Source: Megaustenia siamemsis (Eukaryota; Mollusca; Gastropoda; Stylommatophora; Ariophantidae). Taken from it: a stretch of DNA of 64,000 bases. The stretch spans positions 18,389,549-18,453,548 of the forward strand of contig JAVIAB010000160.1 in the NCBI GenBank assembly GCA_032433765.1, in the 5' to 3' direction. The notes under the pieces were generated by a model, which did not search any database, had not been told where the DNA came from, and was given only the letters and a program-made list of their open reading frames with translations. Shown in pieces: positions 33,126-45,169 of this stretch (the first letter of the stretch is position 1; every line of letters begins with the position of its first letter). The position numbers and the translations under genes were made by a program.

Positions 33126-33490
33126 TCATGATGATCATCATGTGCCATACCGGTTGGCGTAGTCGATCATGCCCTTCCCCAATCTTCTATCTACAGTGCA
33201 TCGTTTCGGTTCTGTTGTTGACTGTTTTCCATGCCATGACACCAAGATATCCAGTATTTTCTCTCTTTGTCGTCAGTGATCTATATTTCCTTTTATTTTG
33301 CCGGTTGTAACCAAGTATTCCAACTTTCCTCTTCTCATGATGTGCCCGGAAAATGTTGATGGTTTCTTTATGATGTTTGTTTTAGGTGCTCATTTTTGTA
33401 TTGGCATCTTTGAGAATTGCTTCCTTGGTCTTTTTAGCTGTCCAGGGAACTTTCAACATTCTTCTGAGAAATCACATCTTTGTGACCACT
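33126..33490 (-). pseudogene. LINE-b 3' end
   Basis: Reverse complement of 21813-22174 over its whole length, with substitutions and shifts: CCATACCGGTTGGCGTAG, GTTGACTGTTTTCCATGCC, CATGATGTGCCCGGAAAATG and CTGTCCAGGGAACTTTCAAC. Ends in an ATGATGATCATCATG tail region. Confidence 0.85.
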
Positions 33491-33795
33491 AATCGCTTTT
33501 TCCTTTTTTTATGTCTACTGTCTTTGATTGCTTACATAGGTCAGAATTGGTTCTATATAACACCGATGAACTCTCTTTCTCACTTCTAATGACATAGATT
33601 AGTTGCATAAGACGTTTTTCATTTTCTGAAATGCTATTTAGGCCTGAGCTATTCTGCTGTTTAGGTCTAGTAATAGGTATATGGCCTTTGGCGTCTTGAC
33701 AGACGGTTGGTAGCAAGCAAGCATGATAAGTCAGTAGTTTGGTACAATAAAATAATAGCACACTCTTTAGCCACTGCTAGGTAGGCGGTAACAGA
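33491..33795. other. No gene recognised
   Basis: Unassigned. A 90-codon minus frame lacks recognised motifs. Confidence 0.4.
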
Positions 33796-34060
33796 GAACC
33801 GCGACAGCTCAGTGGTTAGTGCACTGGGTCACCAAGGAAAAGAGGTCGGATTTGATCCTGATCGACATCTTCCATGTTTTCCCAGCCCTAAATGGTGCTG
33901 GATTTTTTTTCTGTGAAAGAAATGCGGCACGGGCGTAATTCTGGCCACACTACCTCAAAAATTATGTGCTGAAGATCTATAAAAAAAATATGTTTACGTG
34001 ATCACAAACACCATATTTCCTGTACATCACGTGGTATGACAGGGCTCTTTACGTTACGTA
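33796..34060 (+). mobile_element. S2 SINE, diverged full-length
   Basis: Head ACCGCGACAGCTCAGTGG with TTAGTGCAC (A box) and GGATTTGATCC (decayed B box), then the S2 body with GCGGCACGGGCGTAATTC and CACCATATTTCC. Next to a LINE-d copy. Confidence 0.88.
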
Positions 34061-34476
34061 AACAGGTAATCATCATCATTGTGTGCCGTTTCAGCATCGA
34101 AGTTTGGCTACCACGGAGCGCCATTCCGCTCTGTCTCTTGCTCTGATAGGGCTGGTTGTCATAGGCTGATTAGTCCATCCTTTAATGTTAGTCGTATATA
34201 TTAATCTTGATCTGCCTCTGCTTCTTTTACCGTGTATTTTTTCTTCCAATATTGCTTTAAACAGTCAGCTGTGTATTTTAACAGGCCCCCAAAACCTCAT
34301 TTGTCTTATTTTAATTGTGTATAGTAGTTCTCTTTTCGCTTTTAGTTGTTGTAAGATCATCGTTTGTTTTCTTTTCTTTCCATCCAAGTCTTCTGTTTCT
34401 ACTGTAAATCCACATTCCCCCCCCCCCCCCCCCCCAGGAATTCAATTTTCTGTATACACTGTATAAGTAACAGGTA
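34061..34476 (-). pseudogene. LINE-d 3' end with 8-bp TSD and poly-C
   Basis: AACAGGTA at 34061-34068 and 34469-34476 flanks the fragment. The minus strand matches LINE-d (GTGGATTTACAGTAG.., GGTAAAAGAAGCAGAGGC) and ends ATGATGATGA. A C-run of more than 20 bp (about 34414-34436) lies inside the 5' part. Confidence 0.82.
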
Positions 34477-35059
34477 CACACGTTAGCAACTGCCAAACAC
34501 AAAACAAAACAAAAATTGTGATGTTTGAGCTTTACAAAGTGACGACAAAACAGAATCGTTAAACGTTTCGACCAAATGCCTTCATCGGTACAACAAGACA
34601 ATAAACAGTAAAGGTGTGTGTACACGATTACAAGGACATTACATAAATTTATTTCTCTCAGAAGAGGCAAGATCCAAGTGGTAACGTCGCATGGAGTTCC
34701 AGGACCCATCTTACAGGGCGTAATCCTTCCTAAGTTTTTAAATATTCTTATTTTATAGGACCCAGCTACTGGAAAAAAGGTAGAACAAAAAAAAAGATGG
34801 GAAGATACCATAAAAGAAAGGACAGGCACAGACTTTGCAGGGCTCATAAAGAATAGTATCAGATAGGGATTAAGAGATGGGATAAATGTTTGTTGATAAA
34901 CACAAGCAATGCCACCCTGACCCAAAGGGTCAAAGGTTAAACAAGAAGTATTTGAAATTTTAAAAATACCAAATATAAAAGAGTTACAATGAGTTTATTG
35001 GTTTCGAGGGGCTGTCCTGTTCGAGTGTGCTATTTATTATCGCTTGATGTTATTCTTCC
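34477..35059. other. No gene recognised; hammerhead-core-like motif on minus
   Basis: Near 34564-34589 the minus strand reads CCGATGAAGGCATTTGGTCG then AAACG, discussed under findings. Otherwise unassigned. Confidence 0.4.
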
Positions 35060-35310
35060 ATTTATACCTTCTCTTCCTTCTTTTGCTCTTCTCCTGGCTT
35101 CTCCTGCTGTTATGTTTTCTATTGTTCGTAATCTTCCATCAATCCATCATTTTCGTGATCGACCCTTGAAACTCCTGTTCTGACATCGTTTATTGAATGC
35201 TCCTTGTGTTTGGTTTGGTCTTTTTGTCTTAACACGTGGCCAAACCATTTTTATATTTTGTTCTTTATGTAAACAATGGCGGGAATTATTCCTAGCTTCT
35301 TTTTTTTTTC
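35060..35310 (-). pseudogene. LINE-f 3' fragment
   Basis: The minus strand encodes RPNQTQGAFNKRCQNRSFK and GRSRK in one frame and the AIxxA LINE-f end in another. Its 5' edge meets LINE-d head-to-head at about 35310-35335. Confidence 0.75.
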
Positions 35311-35329
35311 CTGAGGAAGTCTCAAACAA

Positions 35330-35612
35330 GTGAAAATGAAAAGAGAACTACTAAACAGAATTAAAACAAGATACGTGAGATTTGTGCGCATGGTAAAAAC
35401 ACAGCAGCCTACTAAAATAAATATTGGAAGGGAAAATACAAGGTAAAAGAGGCAGAGGCAGACCAAGATTAACATGGACGAGTAACATCAAAAGATCGAT
35501 AAGTCAGCCTATTATAACCTGCACTATGAAAGCAAGAGCCAGAGCGGAACGGCTCTCCATGGCAGCCAACCTTCGATGTGGAGACGGCACTCAATTACGA
35601 TGATGATTATTT
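35330..35612 (+). pseudogene. LINE-d 3' end
   Basis: GAAAAGAGAACTACTAAACA, GAAAATACAAGGTAAAAGAG, CAGACCAAGATTAACATGGA and CAGCCAACCTTCGATGTGG are LINE-d end landmarks. It closes with ACGATGATGATT. Confidence 0.85.
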
Positions 35613-35671
35613 TTCGCAGCTCTTAGTTCAGGGACATATTCTCCGTCATTATTAGTTAGTTATGTAGGACT

Positions 35672-36022
35672 AGTTTTATTTCTATCTATCTATTGATCTT
35701 TTGAGCCGTAGCCGGGCCATAGGGCGTAGACCAAGATACTCCTTCTCTTATCTAAATTTGTATTCTAGCAGTTTTCAATTTTTTTTAAAGATATTTTATC
35801 AAATCTCGCCATTTGTCTCTCTGTTCTGTGCAAGCACCCCTATCTCATTGAGGGAGTTGATTCCTGCTGCTCTTGCCTCTCTCATCAATGTTCTTCTCGA
35901 TGTCTCTCTGGGTCTTCCTCTTTTCCTCTTACCTGTTGTTTCCCACATGAGGGCTTGCTTTGCTATTCGGTTATTATCTCTTCTCATCACATGTCCAACA
36001 TATGACCATCGTTTTATTTAGT
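35672..36022 (-). pseudogene. LINE-a C-terminal fragment with (TATC)-type 3' tail
   Basis: The minus strand encodes MMRRDNNRIAKQALMWETTG, KRKRGRPRETSRRTLMREA and AGINSLNEIGVLAQNRET, the highly conserved end of a LINE ORF2. The 3' UTR on minus ends GGCTACGGCTCAAAAGATC then AATAGATAGATAG. A second piece lies at 55384-55620. About 63 codons are unbroken. Confidence 0.88.
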
Positions 36023-36388
36023 TACATATATTTGTGGGTGTGGGTGTTTGTTCTTGATGAAGACCTATTGAGCCGAAACGTTGTTTAAATTTGTATCGTC
36101 CATCAGTTATGTAAAGCTTTAGCCATACAATTGTTCTATTTGTTTTCCCTTTCTCCTGTATTTGTAAGCTTTCAGTCTCATGAGATGCTCACGTTTGGTT
36201 TAAATGTCTTCACTTTGTTGTGATTCTCGTCAAGACCAATGACTTCAGGTGACGGACCTCTGACACCGCAGTTCCCAGCATTGAACCCCGGACGTCCAGA
36301 ACGCTACGAACTCGTGTCTGTGGTCGATGTCCAGTGATTTAAAATACCCCGCCCAGGACACGTCTGCCCGTGCCACGGGTCAACAGGT

Positions 36389-36475
36389 GAAAACAAAATG
36401 GGCGTTGTGTACGTCAGCGGTTAAACTAGAATGAGCGGTTCCTTCATTCAGAAGGTGGCGGGTTCGACTGTCGTC
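36389..36475 (+). mobile_element. S9 tRNA-like head, possible SINE
   Basis: GTCAGCGGTTAAACTAGAAT is A-box-like and GGCGGGTTCGACTGTCG is B-box-like, with tRNA-like spacing. No stable acceptor stem, so a functional tRNA gene is unlikely. Nearby 36086-36388 and 36476-36920 are unassigned. Confidence 0.45.
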
Positions 36476-36928
36476 ACGCGTATACCGTGACCCGACGGTT
36501 GAAGCTTGGAATAATAAATTTCTTTTGAGGAACCGATGAAAGGCGTCGATGTGTCCAGCATTCAGACTGTCTCAGTCGTGCTCCAGCGGTGAATTAAATG
36601 GCTTACTTCAGAGGTCGCAAGTTGTCACCAGGATATTCACAATCGTAATTAAAATTGCCTTCTTTATTCCCACTTTAAACGATGCCTCTTTCTTCCTTTA
36701 TGTTTGTTTGCCTTCGTTACTCCAGCTGCATCCTGTTCTGTTTATTAATAATTAAGTAGGGATAATTCATTTAAAAGCCTCCCCATGACACCCAGTATTT
36801 TTGTCTTGTCATGCCCATCCCGTCATTTGAATGATTCATGGGTCTCTATCAAAGGACACAACTTTTATCGCGCTCTTTCTCTTTCATTATCTGTCTCTTC
36901 GTCCAGCGACCATCCACCCACTCACGTC

Positions 36929-37738
<810 letters not shown>

Positions 37739-37999
37739 GTTTATCAATTTTAATTTTCCTTTCCACACTAACGTCCATTCCATGATTTGGTTATTTACCA
37801 GTCTCGTATAACTATTCTCTTATTTCCCTCTCCCTGGTTGATGTATTTGTCAAAAATAAAGAGCATCTTACCATATCGCACTACTTCCTGTAATATTTCT
37901 ACAAAAGGAGATAGTTATCAACAAGAGAACAGCGTAGTGACTTAGCCGTTGTACTGGGTCCTAGATTCTCCATCAAAATCTTTGTTTTCCTTTGCCTCT
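37739..37999. other. Unassigned spacer
   Basis: No feature supported. Confidence 0.4.
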
Positions 38000-38110
38000 G
38001 GCATTCACCAATTGACTGTTAAAGGAATTGATTCTCCTCTTCGTCTAGAAGAGAAGGGCGTTAAGGTGGCATAGATGCGCTGTGTCGTGAGTTGCAATAT
38101 AACTACTCAG
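38000..38110 (+). mobile_element. S3 fragment
   Basis: ATTCACCAATTGACTG, TTCGTCTAGAAGAGAAGGG, GCGTTAAGGTGG and GTTGCAATATAACTA match S3 loosely. Confidence 0.5.
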
Positions 38111-38160
38111 TAGATATACCCTTCAGCAACTGCTGGACAGAAAACTATAAATGACAAAAT

Positions 38161-38402
38161 AACATTTTATGAGACAGAGAGGTTGTGAGTTCAAATCCCG
38201 ACTGAATCATTTGGGATTTTTATTTATGATTTCTCTCTGCGGCAACCACCCCTGGTCTCAACAGCGGGGCCCGGCTTGAAACGTCAATTACTCATGGACG
38301 GAAAAAAAAAATATCAGTACCTCAAAAGACGAAGTTATCTGCCTGTGCGGCGAGGGACTCCTGTGCACACGACTGCCAGGGAAAAACGGATTAACACGCA
38401 AA
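38161..38402 (+). mobile_element. S1 SINE-like element
   Basis: GAGACAGAGAGGTTGTGAGT, TCAAATCCCGACTG (B box), CGGCAACCACCCCTGG, TTATCTGCCTGTGCGG and GGATTAACACGCA. Lacks only the first 40 bp present at 61154. Confidence 0.85.
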
Positions 38403-38609
38403 GTTCAAATTTTGAATGCACATCTTGGTCTCCATATGCATTCACCTAATGATTGTTTCTTCTCAGCGAACACATTAATCGCTAAATGGGCGCAGATGCG
38501 TTATTTTTGTGATCTACAGTGGGCAATAATATTTAAACTGTTGGGAATAAATTATCGGAGTTTACATGAAATTATGAGGAAAGATTTGTCTTTCCTATCA
38601 GCCACTTGC

Positions 38610-39189
38610 AAGGAAGGAAGGTAGGGATGAAAGAAGGAAGAAAGGAAGGAAGGGAGTAGGAAGGAAGGACGGAGTGAAGGAAGGAAAGAAGGAAGGAAGG
38701 GAGGGAGGGACATAGGAAGGAAAGAAGGAAGGAAGTGAGGGAGGGAGGGAGGGAGGGAGGGAGCGAGAGCGGGAGAGGGGTTGGAAGAGGGAAGGAAGGA
38801 ACGAAGAAAGGGAGGGAGGAATAAAGGGAGGAAGTAAAGTAGGGGAAGGGAGAGAGGATGGAAGGAATGACTGGAAGAGGATGGGAGATAGGAAGGAATG
38901 TAGGGAGGGAAGGAGGAAGGAGGAAGGAAGGAAAGTAAGGAAGGAGGAAAGAAGGAAGGGAGGTAGGGATGTAGGAAGGAAGAAGGAAATGATGGGAGGG
39001 AGGGAGGAAAGGAGGGAGTGATAGAGGGAGGAAGGAAGGAATGAAGGTAGGGAAGGGAGGAAGGAAGGGAGGGAGGAACGAATGAGTGAAGGGAGGGAGG
39101 AAGTAAGGAAGGGATGAAGCGAGGGAGGAAGAGAGGACGGAAGGAAGGAAGGATTGGAGGGAGGGAGATACGAAGCAAAGAAGGAAGGT
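38610..39189. repeat. GGAA/GGGA polypurine tract
   Basis: About 580 bp with nearly all purines on plus (GAAGGAAGGGAGGGAGG). Minus-strand frames rich in SFLPSFLPP are by-products. Potential triplex (H-DNA) former. Confidence 0.95.
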
Positions 39190-39316
39190 GGTACCCATAG
39201 ATACAACACTACAGACAAAACTTTATGGGCCACTGCAAAATTACAAAAGACAGTAAAATGTATGCAGGAAACGACATTGCAGATATAGACAATACTTCAG
39301 GCGAACGAAAGATAGA
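39190..39316 (+). mobile_element. LINE-e 3' end, 126-bp truncated copy
   Basis: CCATAGATACAACACTACAG, ATTACAAAAGACAGTAAAAT, GGAAACGACATTGCAGATAT and CAGGCGAACGAAAGATAGAT match 17198-17312. Severely 5' truncated and set between two purine tracts; its GATAGATAG tail flows into the right one. Confidence 0.9.
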
Positions 39317-39483
39317 TAGGAAGGAGGTATGAGGGAATGGAGGGAGGAAGGAAGGAAGGGGGAGTTAGGGAGGAATGAATGGAGGTAGGGAGGGAGGGAG
39401 ATAGGATGGAAGGACGGAAGGGAAGGAAGGAAGGAAGACAGGAAGGAAGGAAGGAAGGAAGGCAGGAAGGAAGGAAGGAAGGC
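39317..39483. repeat. GGAA purine tract, right part
   Basis: Continues the AAGG-type repeat after the LINE-e tail. Confidence 0.93.
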
Positions 39484-40268
39484 CAGACTGTATTCTGTTT
39501 CAAACATCACGAGTACAGTAAGATATTGATCAACTGCGGTTCACTGTTGGAGCAGATAGCAGTCAGCTATGAATTCTGAACCACGTTTATTCTAAGAGCT
39601 GTTGCGCGTCTTTTGTTCCACATGTCATCATTATAAGCTACCCATCGTACAAGCTGGGATTAATACAGAATAAAAAGCAAACAAAAAAGACTCGATCAAG
39701 AATGTTACTAAATAAAATTTATTTAGAAAAATTACTTGCAACCTGTTCTTTATCGCTGGGTCTTTTTCTGTTTGAAAATCGGTCGATCTTGTCAAGCTGT
39801 CACACACAACTACCTGCTGTACGCACTACTCAGATTACCATAGATAAAGAGCCTACTATTGTTCTACCAGGAAAAGTCATTGTGATCAGTCATGGATTAA
39901 GTTGTGAAATGATAACTATAAATAGCAGGACAAAACGTGAAATATTTATCTCCCCTATGGTTTCATACAAAAACACGCGACTACAACTAAAACAGTGTTA
40001 TCAATGTGATGTGTTACCTTTGGTATTCACGTGAAGCAGAAAAAAAAACATGAAATTGTATCTAGCAGCTAAATTATTAGCGAGACAAGACAAACAGCGA
40101 CGTTTCGGCAAAAGCCTACATAAGGTATAAAATACAAAAAATATACAAAGATCAACGCGATGAGTATATCGACGATTCGTCATGTCTCTGTCCTATTAAA
40201 GTGCGCTATTATGGCGTCGATGGAACTTATGAGCGTGACGTGATCTTGTCTAAACACGTTCTCTGGAA
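39484..40268. other. No confident gene; hammerhead-core-like motif on minus
   Basis: A 110-codon plus frame (39702-40034) has ordinary composition but no motif I recognise. Near 40100-40130 the minus strand reads TATGTAGGCTTTTGCCG then AAACGTCG. Confidence 0.4.
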
Positions 40269-42472
40269 ACTGTCTACTATGATGTCAGGCTGGATCTGAG
40301 TCTGTCTACTATGATGTCAGGCTGGATCTGAGTCTGTCTACTATGATGTCAGGCTCGATCTGAGTCTGTCTACTATGATGTATGGCTGGATCTGAGTCTG
40401 TCTACTATGATGTATGGCTGGATCTGAGTCTGTCTACTATGATGTCAGGCTGGATCTGAGTCTGTCTACTATGATGTCAGGATGGATCTGCGTCTGTCTA
40501 CTATGATGTCAGCCTGGATCTGAGTCTGTCTACTATAATGTCAGGCTGGATCTGAATCTGTCTACTATGATGTCAGGCTGGATCTGAGTCTGTCTACTAT
40601 GATGTCAGGCTGGATCTGAATCTGTCTACTATGATGTCAGGCTGGATCTGAATCTGTCTACTATGATGTCAGGCTGGATCTGAATCTGTCTACTATGATG
40701 TCAGGCTGGATCTGAGTCTGTCTACTATGATGTCAGGCTGGATCTGAGTCTGTCTACTATGATGTAAGGCTGGATCTGAGTCTGTCTACTATGATGTATG
40801 ACTGGATCTGAGTCTGTCTACAATGATGTCAGGCTGGATCTGAGTCTGTCTACAATGATGTATGGCTGGATCTGAGTCTGTCTACTATGATGTCAGGCTG
40901 GATCTGAGTCTGTCTACTATGATGTCAGGCTGGATCTGAGTCTGTCTACTATGATGTCAGGCTGGATCTGAGTCTGTCTACAATGATGTCAGGCTGGATC
41001 TGAGTCTGTCTACTATGATGTCAGGCTGGATCTGAGTCTGTCTACTATGATGTATGGCTGGATCTGAGTCTGTCTACTATGATGTATGGCTGGATCTGAG
41101 TCTGTCTACTATGATGTATGGCTGGATCTGAGTCTGTCTACTATGATGTCAGGCTGGATCTGAGTCTGTCTACTATGTGTATGGCTGGATCTGAGTCTGT
41201 CTACTATGATGTATGGCTGGATCTGAGTCTGTCTACTATGATGTCAGGCTGGATCTGAGTCTGTCTACTATGATGTATGGCTGGATCTGAGTCTGTCTAC
41301 TATGAGGTATGGCTAGATCTGAGTCTGTCTACTATGATGCATGGCTGGATCTAAGTCTGTCTACTATGATGTCAGGCTGGATCTGAGTCTGTCTACTATG
41401 ATGTCAGGCTCGATCTGAGTCTGTCTACTATGATGTAAGGCTGGATCTGAGTCTGTCTACTATGATGTATGGCTGGATCTGAGTCTGTCTACTATGATGT
41501 ATGACTGGATCTGAGTCTGTCTACTATGATGTATGGCTGGATCTGAGTCTGTCTACTATGATGTCAAGCTGGATATGAATCTGTCTACTATGATGTCAGG
41601 CTGGATCTGAGTCTGTCTACTATGATGTCAGGCTGGATATGAGTCTGTCTACTATGATGTATGGCTGGATCTGAGTCTGTCTACTATGATGTATGACTGG
41701 ATCTGAGTCTGTCTACAATGATGTCAGGCTGGATCTGAGTCTGTCTACTATGATGTATGGCTGGATCTGAGTCTGTCTACTATGATGTATGGCTGGATCT
41801 GAGTCTGTCTACTGTGATGTCAGGCTGGATCTGAGTCTGTCTACTATGATGTCAGGATGGATCTGCGTCTGTCTACTATGATGTCAGCCTGGATCTGAGT
41901 CTGTCTACTATAATGTCAGGCTGGATCTGAATCTGTCTACTATGATGTCAGGCTGGATCTGAGTCTGTCTACTATGATGTCAGGCTGGATCTGAATCTGT
42001 CTACTATGATGTCAGGCTGGATCTGAATCTGTCTACTATGATGTCAGGCTGGATCTGAATCTGTCTACTATGATGTCAGGCTGGATCTGAGTCTGTCTAC
42101 TATGATGTCAGGCTGGATCTGAGTCTGTCTACTATGATGTATGGCTGGATCTAAGTCTGTCTACTATGATGTCAGGCTGGATCTGAGTCTGTCTACAATG
42201 ATGTATGGCTGGATCTGAGTCTGTCTACTATGATGTCAGGCTGGATCTGAGTCTGTCTACTATGATGTCAGGCTGGATCTGAGTCTGTCTACTATGATGT
42301 AAGGCTGGATCTGAGTCTGTCTACAATGATGTCAGGCTGGATCTGAGTCTGTCTACTATGATGTCAGGCTGGATCTGAGTCTGTCTACTATGATGTATGG
42401 CTGGATCTGAGTCTGTCTACTATGATGTCAGGCTGGATCTGAGTCTGTCTACTATGATGTCAGGCTGGATCT
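40269..42472. repeat. 32-bp minisatellite, about 69 copies
   Basis: Unit CTGTCTACTATGATGTCAGG plus CTGGATCTGAGT. Main variants are TATGG or TAAGG for CAGG, GAAT for GAGT and ACAATG for ACTATG. A rare variant series starting CAGGATGG..GCGT, CAGCCTGG, ATAATG appears at 40473 and again at 41848, exactly about 43 units later. Confidence 0.97.
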
Positions 42473-43389
42473 CTCCAGACAGATCACCTCTCTTTGACCT
42501 ATGTATAGACTTTACACACTTGAACAGTCAGGTGTAAACCGCAATACACATTTATGGTCGGTACGGGAAGTGGCAACTCCATGTAAGATTTTTAGAGTCT
42601 GGCTTCACTGTCCAGTTCTTCAACAGGTTTAACTGCATATTGTAGCAGTAGAAGCCTCCGTCAGTCATAGTTGACTATGAATTTTTTTTTCAGCGCCCCT
42701 AGAAATGTTATTTTTTCTTTGCTTTCGCCGTGTATTCTCTTTTTCTATGAATCTGTCTGCTTCTTGTTTGAGTTGGAGCTTTAGAGTGTGTTTTCGAAGA
42801 TTGGGGCCTGCAGCTATTAATTGTATATAACATCATAGTTAAAGCATTCCATAGAGACATGTAATAAAACACACAATACTCACACATCCCAGCATGAATG
42901 CTACAAATCTACCACTGCTATCCTGTTGCACCTGTCTAGCTCTATCAAAACCTCTGTGTTCTTTACGATTGTCCAAGGTGGACGTCAGGTTGTTAATAGT
43001 CTATCTATAATTTTCACTTCATTTTTCTTAACTGATGGCTGATCTTTCTACTTGAAACTAAATAGCTAAACTTCGCTATCCAGGTGCCAGTCATTTTTTC
43101 AATGTAATCACCCGCCTTGCCAGCGCATTCCTGGTCTAACCCTATAAGACGTCTTCTCTGATCGAGGTTCCAGAGAGAGCTAACTCAACCCGCTAGGTTG
43201 GCTTGTCGACCTCATCACACTACCATCACATGACCATGCGATTCCCGAGATGTCATTCAAACTGACCAGTGTTGACCGTGGCTGAAAACACCATCTCCGG
43301 GTACAGAGTTCTACTGTTAACTCTTCTAACTCCACTCTCTTGTACATTATTTAACCCTCTCTATCCTAAGATTGTGTACGCTTATACGA
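42473..43389. other. No gene recognised
   Basis: Unassigned sequence of mixed composition after the 32-bp array. No feature supported. Confidence 0.4.
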
Positions 43390-43560
43390 CCTGGGAATAA
43401 AGGCTACTTGTCCGATACAGTCGAATTGATGTGTTCTGGTGTGAGTTTTTATTTCACCACCGATAGAAAGAACGTTCCACCCTACCAGGATTCAAACCCG
43501 CGTTTTTTTCTGGTTTGGAGCCCGACAAGTTATTAATTCGGCAACCCGCTCTCCGTGTGT
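43390..43560 (-). mobile_element. S8 tRNA-derived SINE
   Basis: On minus: GAGAGCGGGTTGCCGAA, CTTGTCGGGCTCCAAACC, GCGGGTTTGAATCCTGG (B box), then the body shared with 6690-6890 (reading plus, ACTTGTCC..ACAGTC, TTTTATTTCA, AAAGAA). Confidence 0.75.
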
Positions 43561-43654
43561 AGTCGTTGCACAATAAACTGTTCTTTGCAAAGAATCTGTG
43601 CTTATGTACATTTATTATGTATCCGATGTATTTTTCTATGCTAATATACACTAG

Positions 43655-43893
43655 TGAAAAAAGAGCCCGGTCATATAGCGATTATGGTGTTAGTGTCGAT
43701 ATTTTTTGCAGTCTTTCAGCACATTATTTTTGGAGCAGCGTGGTCAGTACTACGTCCGTGCCTCTCTTTCCGAAAAATAATCCGTTACCAATTTCAAGTT
43801 TGATGAACCTGGAAGTCGACCCAAAGAGGAACTGACCTTCTTGTTCTTTGTAGCCTAGATCACTAGCCAGTAAGCTATCACAGCTCCACTAGA
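43655..43893 (-). mobile_element. S2 SINE, diverged, adjoining a 12-bp array
   Basis: Reversed S2 body (GCACATTATTTTTGG, GTACTACGTCCGTGCC) and head (GATCACTAGCCAGTAAGC, TATCACAGC). Its head-side end merges with CACTAGACTACTAAC of the next array; CACTAG on both sides may be a short TSD. Confidence 0.85.
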
Positions 43894-44272
43894 CTACTAA
43901 CTAGACTACTACTAGACTACTAACTAGACTACTAACTAGACTACTAACTAACTACTAACTAGACTACTAACTAACTAGACTACTAACTAGACTACTAACT
44001 AGACTAATAACTAGACTACTAACTAGACTACTAACTAACTAGACTACTAATTAGACTACTAACTAGACTACTAACTAGACTACTAACTAGACTATTAACT
44101 AGACTACTAACTAGACTATTAACTAGACTACTAACTAGACTACTAATTAGACTACTAACTAGACTACTAACTAGACTACTAACTAGACTACTAACTAGAC
44201 TACTAACTAGACTACTTACTAGACTATTAACTAGACTACTAACTAAGCTACTAACTAGACTACTAACTAGAC
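43888..44272. repeat. 12-bp minisatellite, about 32 copies
   Basis: Unit CTACTAACTAGA with ATTAACTAGACT variants and occasional 8-bp or 4-bp phase jumps. The 83-codon minus frame of SLV repeats is a by-product. Confidence 0.95.
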
Positions 44273-45169
44273 TTGTGTACAAGGTTCAAAGATCGAATAG
44301 GCAGACAGCTATAATCACGGCAAACTGAGTCAAATCAATCTAAAGGACTGGAAGTGTAGAAACAGACATCGTGAACTGACAAGTTGTTTCTTTCAATTTA
44401 AATCGAGCAATACATATTGAGATGACAAATTCTACTGCTTTTCTATTGCCATATCTTGAACACGACTGTTGATATCGTAGAACTCTCTTAGAACAATCTC
44501 AAACTTTGAAAGCTTCTTGAGAAGGGTCCTGGTATCTTCACAGATAACAAAACCCCGCGATTAGACCAGGGATAAAGTAATTGCATGATATTTCCATCGC
44601 TTGTCGGGGTTAAGTATTGACAATTACGTTATTAAAACTCTCTGTCACTCAATCTAGTACTTGAGTTTTCAAAGTTATCTGTTCTTGCCTGTACGAACCC
44701 GCTTAATTCAAACAAATGATAAAATATCTGGGAGTGTTATTGTGGGTAAAGTTAAGCTTTAACAACTTAAACAGATAAGAAATGACGTTAAGAATGTGTA
44801 CTTGGCTCACTTTACAACATATTTTACAAATGTCTGAAAGATGCTAAATATGTCTCTATATTAGGAATATATAGGATACTATTCAGCACGCAATTTAATG
44901 GAATGCTGGCAATCATGATTGAAAACTTGTGATTTTGTGCAACAAAAGTAGAAAAAGGACACAAAGATGTGAGAAAAGTGACAAATATAAAGAAAAAAAG
45001 CGTGAGAGATCACCATGTATTGTAGGTTCTTTCATTTTTTTTTATTTCTTATCTTTTGTTCTTCATCTACCCTAGCTAGACGATAATTCGTGTGTGTGCT
45101 TGTGTCATCTATCCTTTAAAGGGCATTAAATGGGCGTTGTCGAGCCGTGTTCAGTTTACAGCAGACTAC
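44273..45169. other. No gene recognised
   Basis: AT-rich unassigned sequence. No feature supported. Confidence 0.4.

Noticed and set aside
38552..39233. Minus-strand SFLPSFLPP frames of about 210 codons
   Set aside because: Shadows of the GGAA purine tract in three phases.
39702..40034. 110-codon plus frame
   Set aside because: No motif, signal or neighbour support. AT-rich sequence gives such frames by chance. Left as unassigned.
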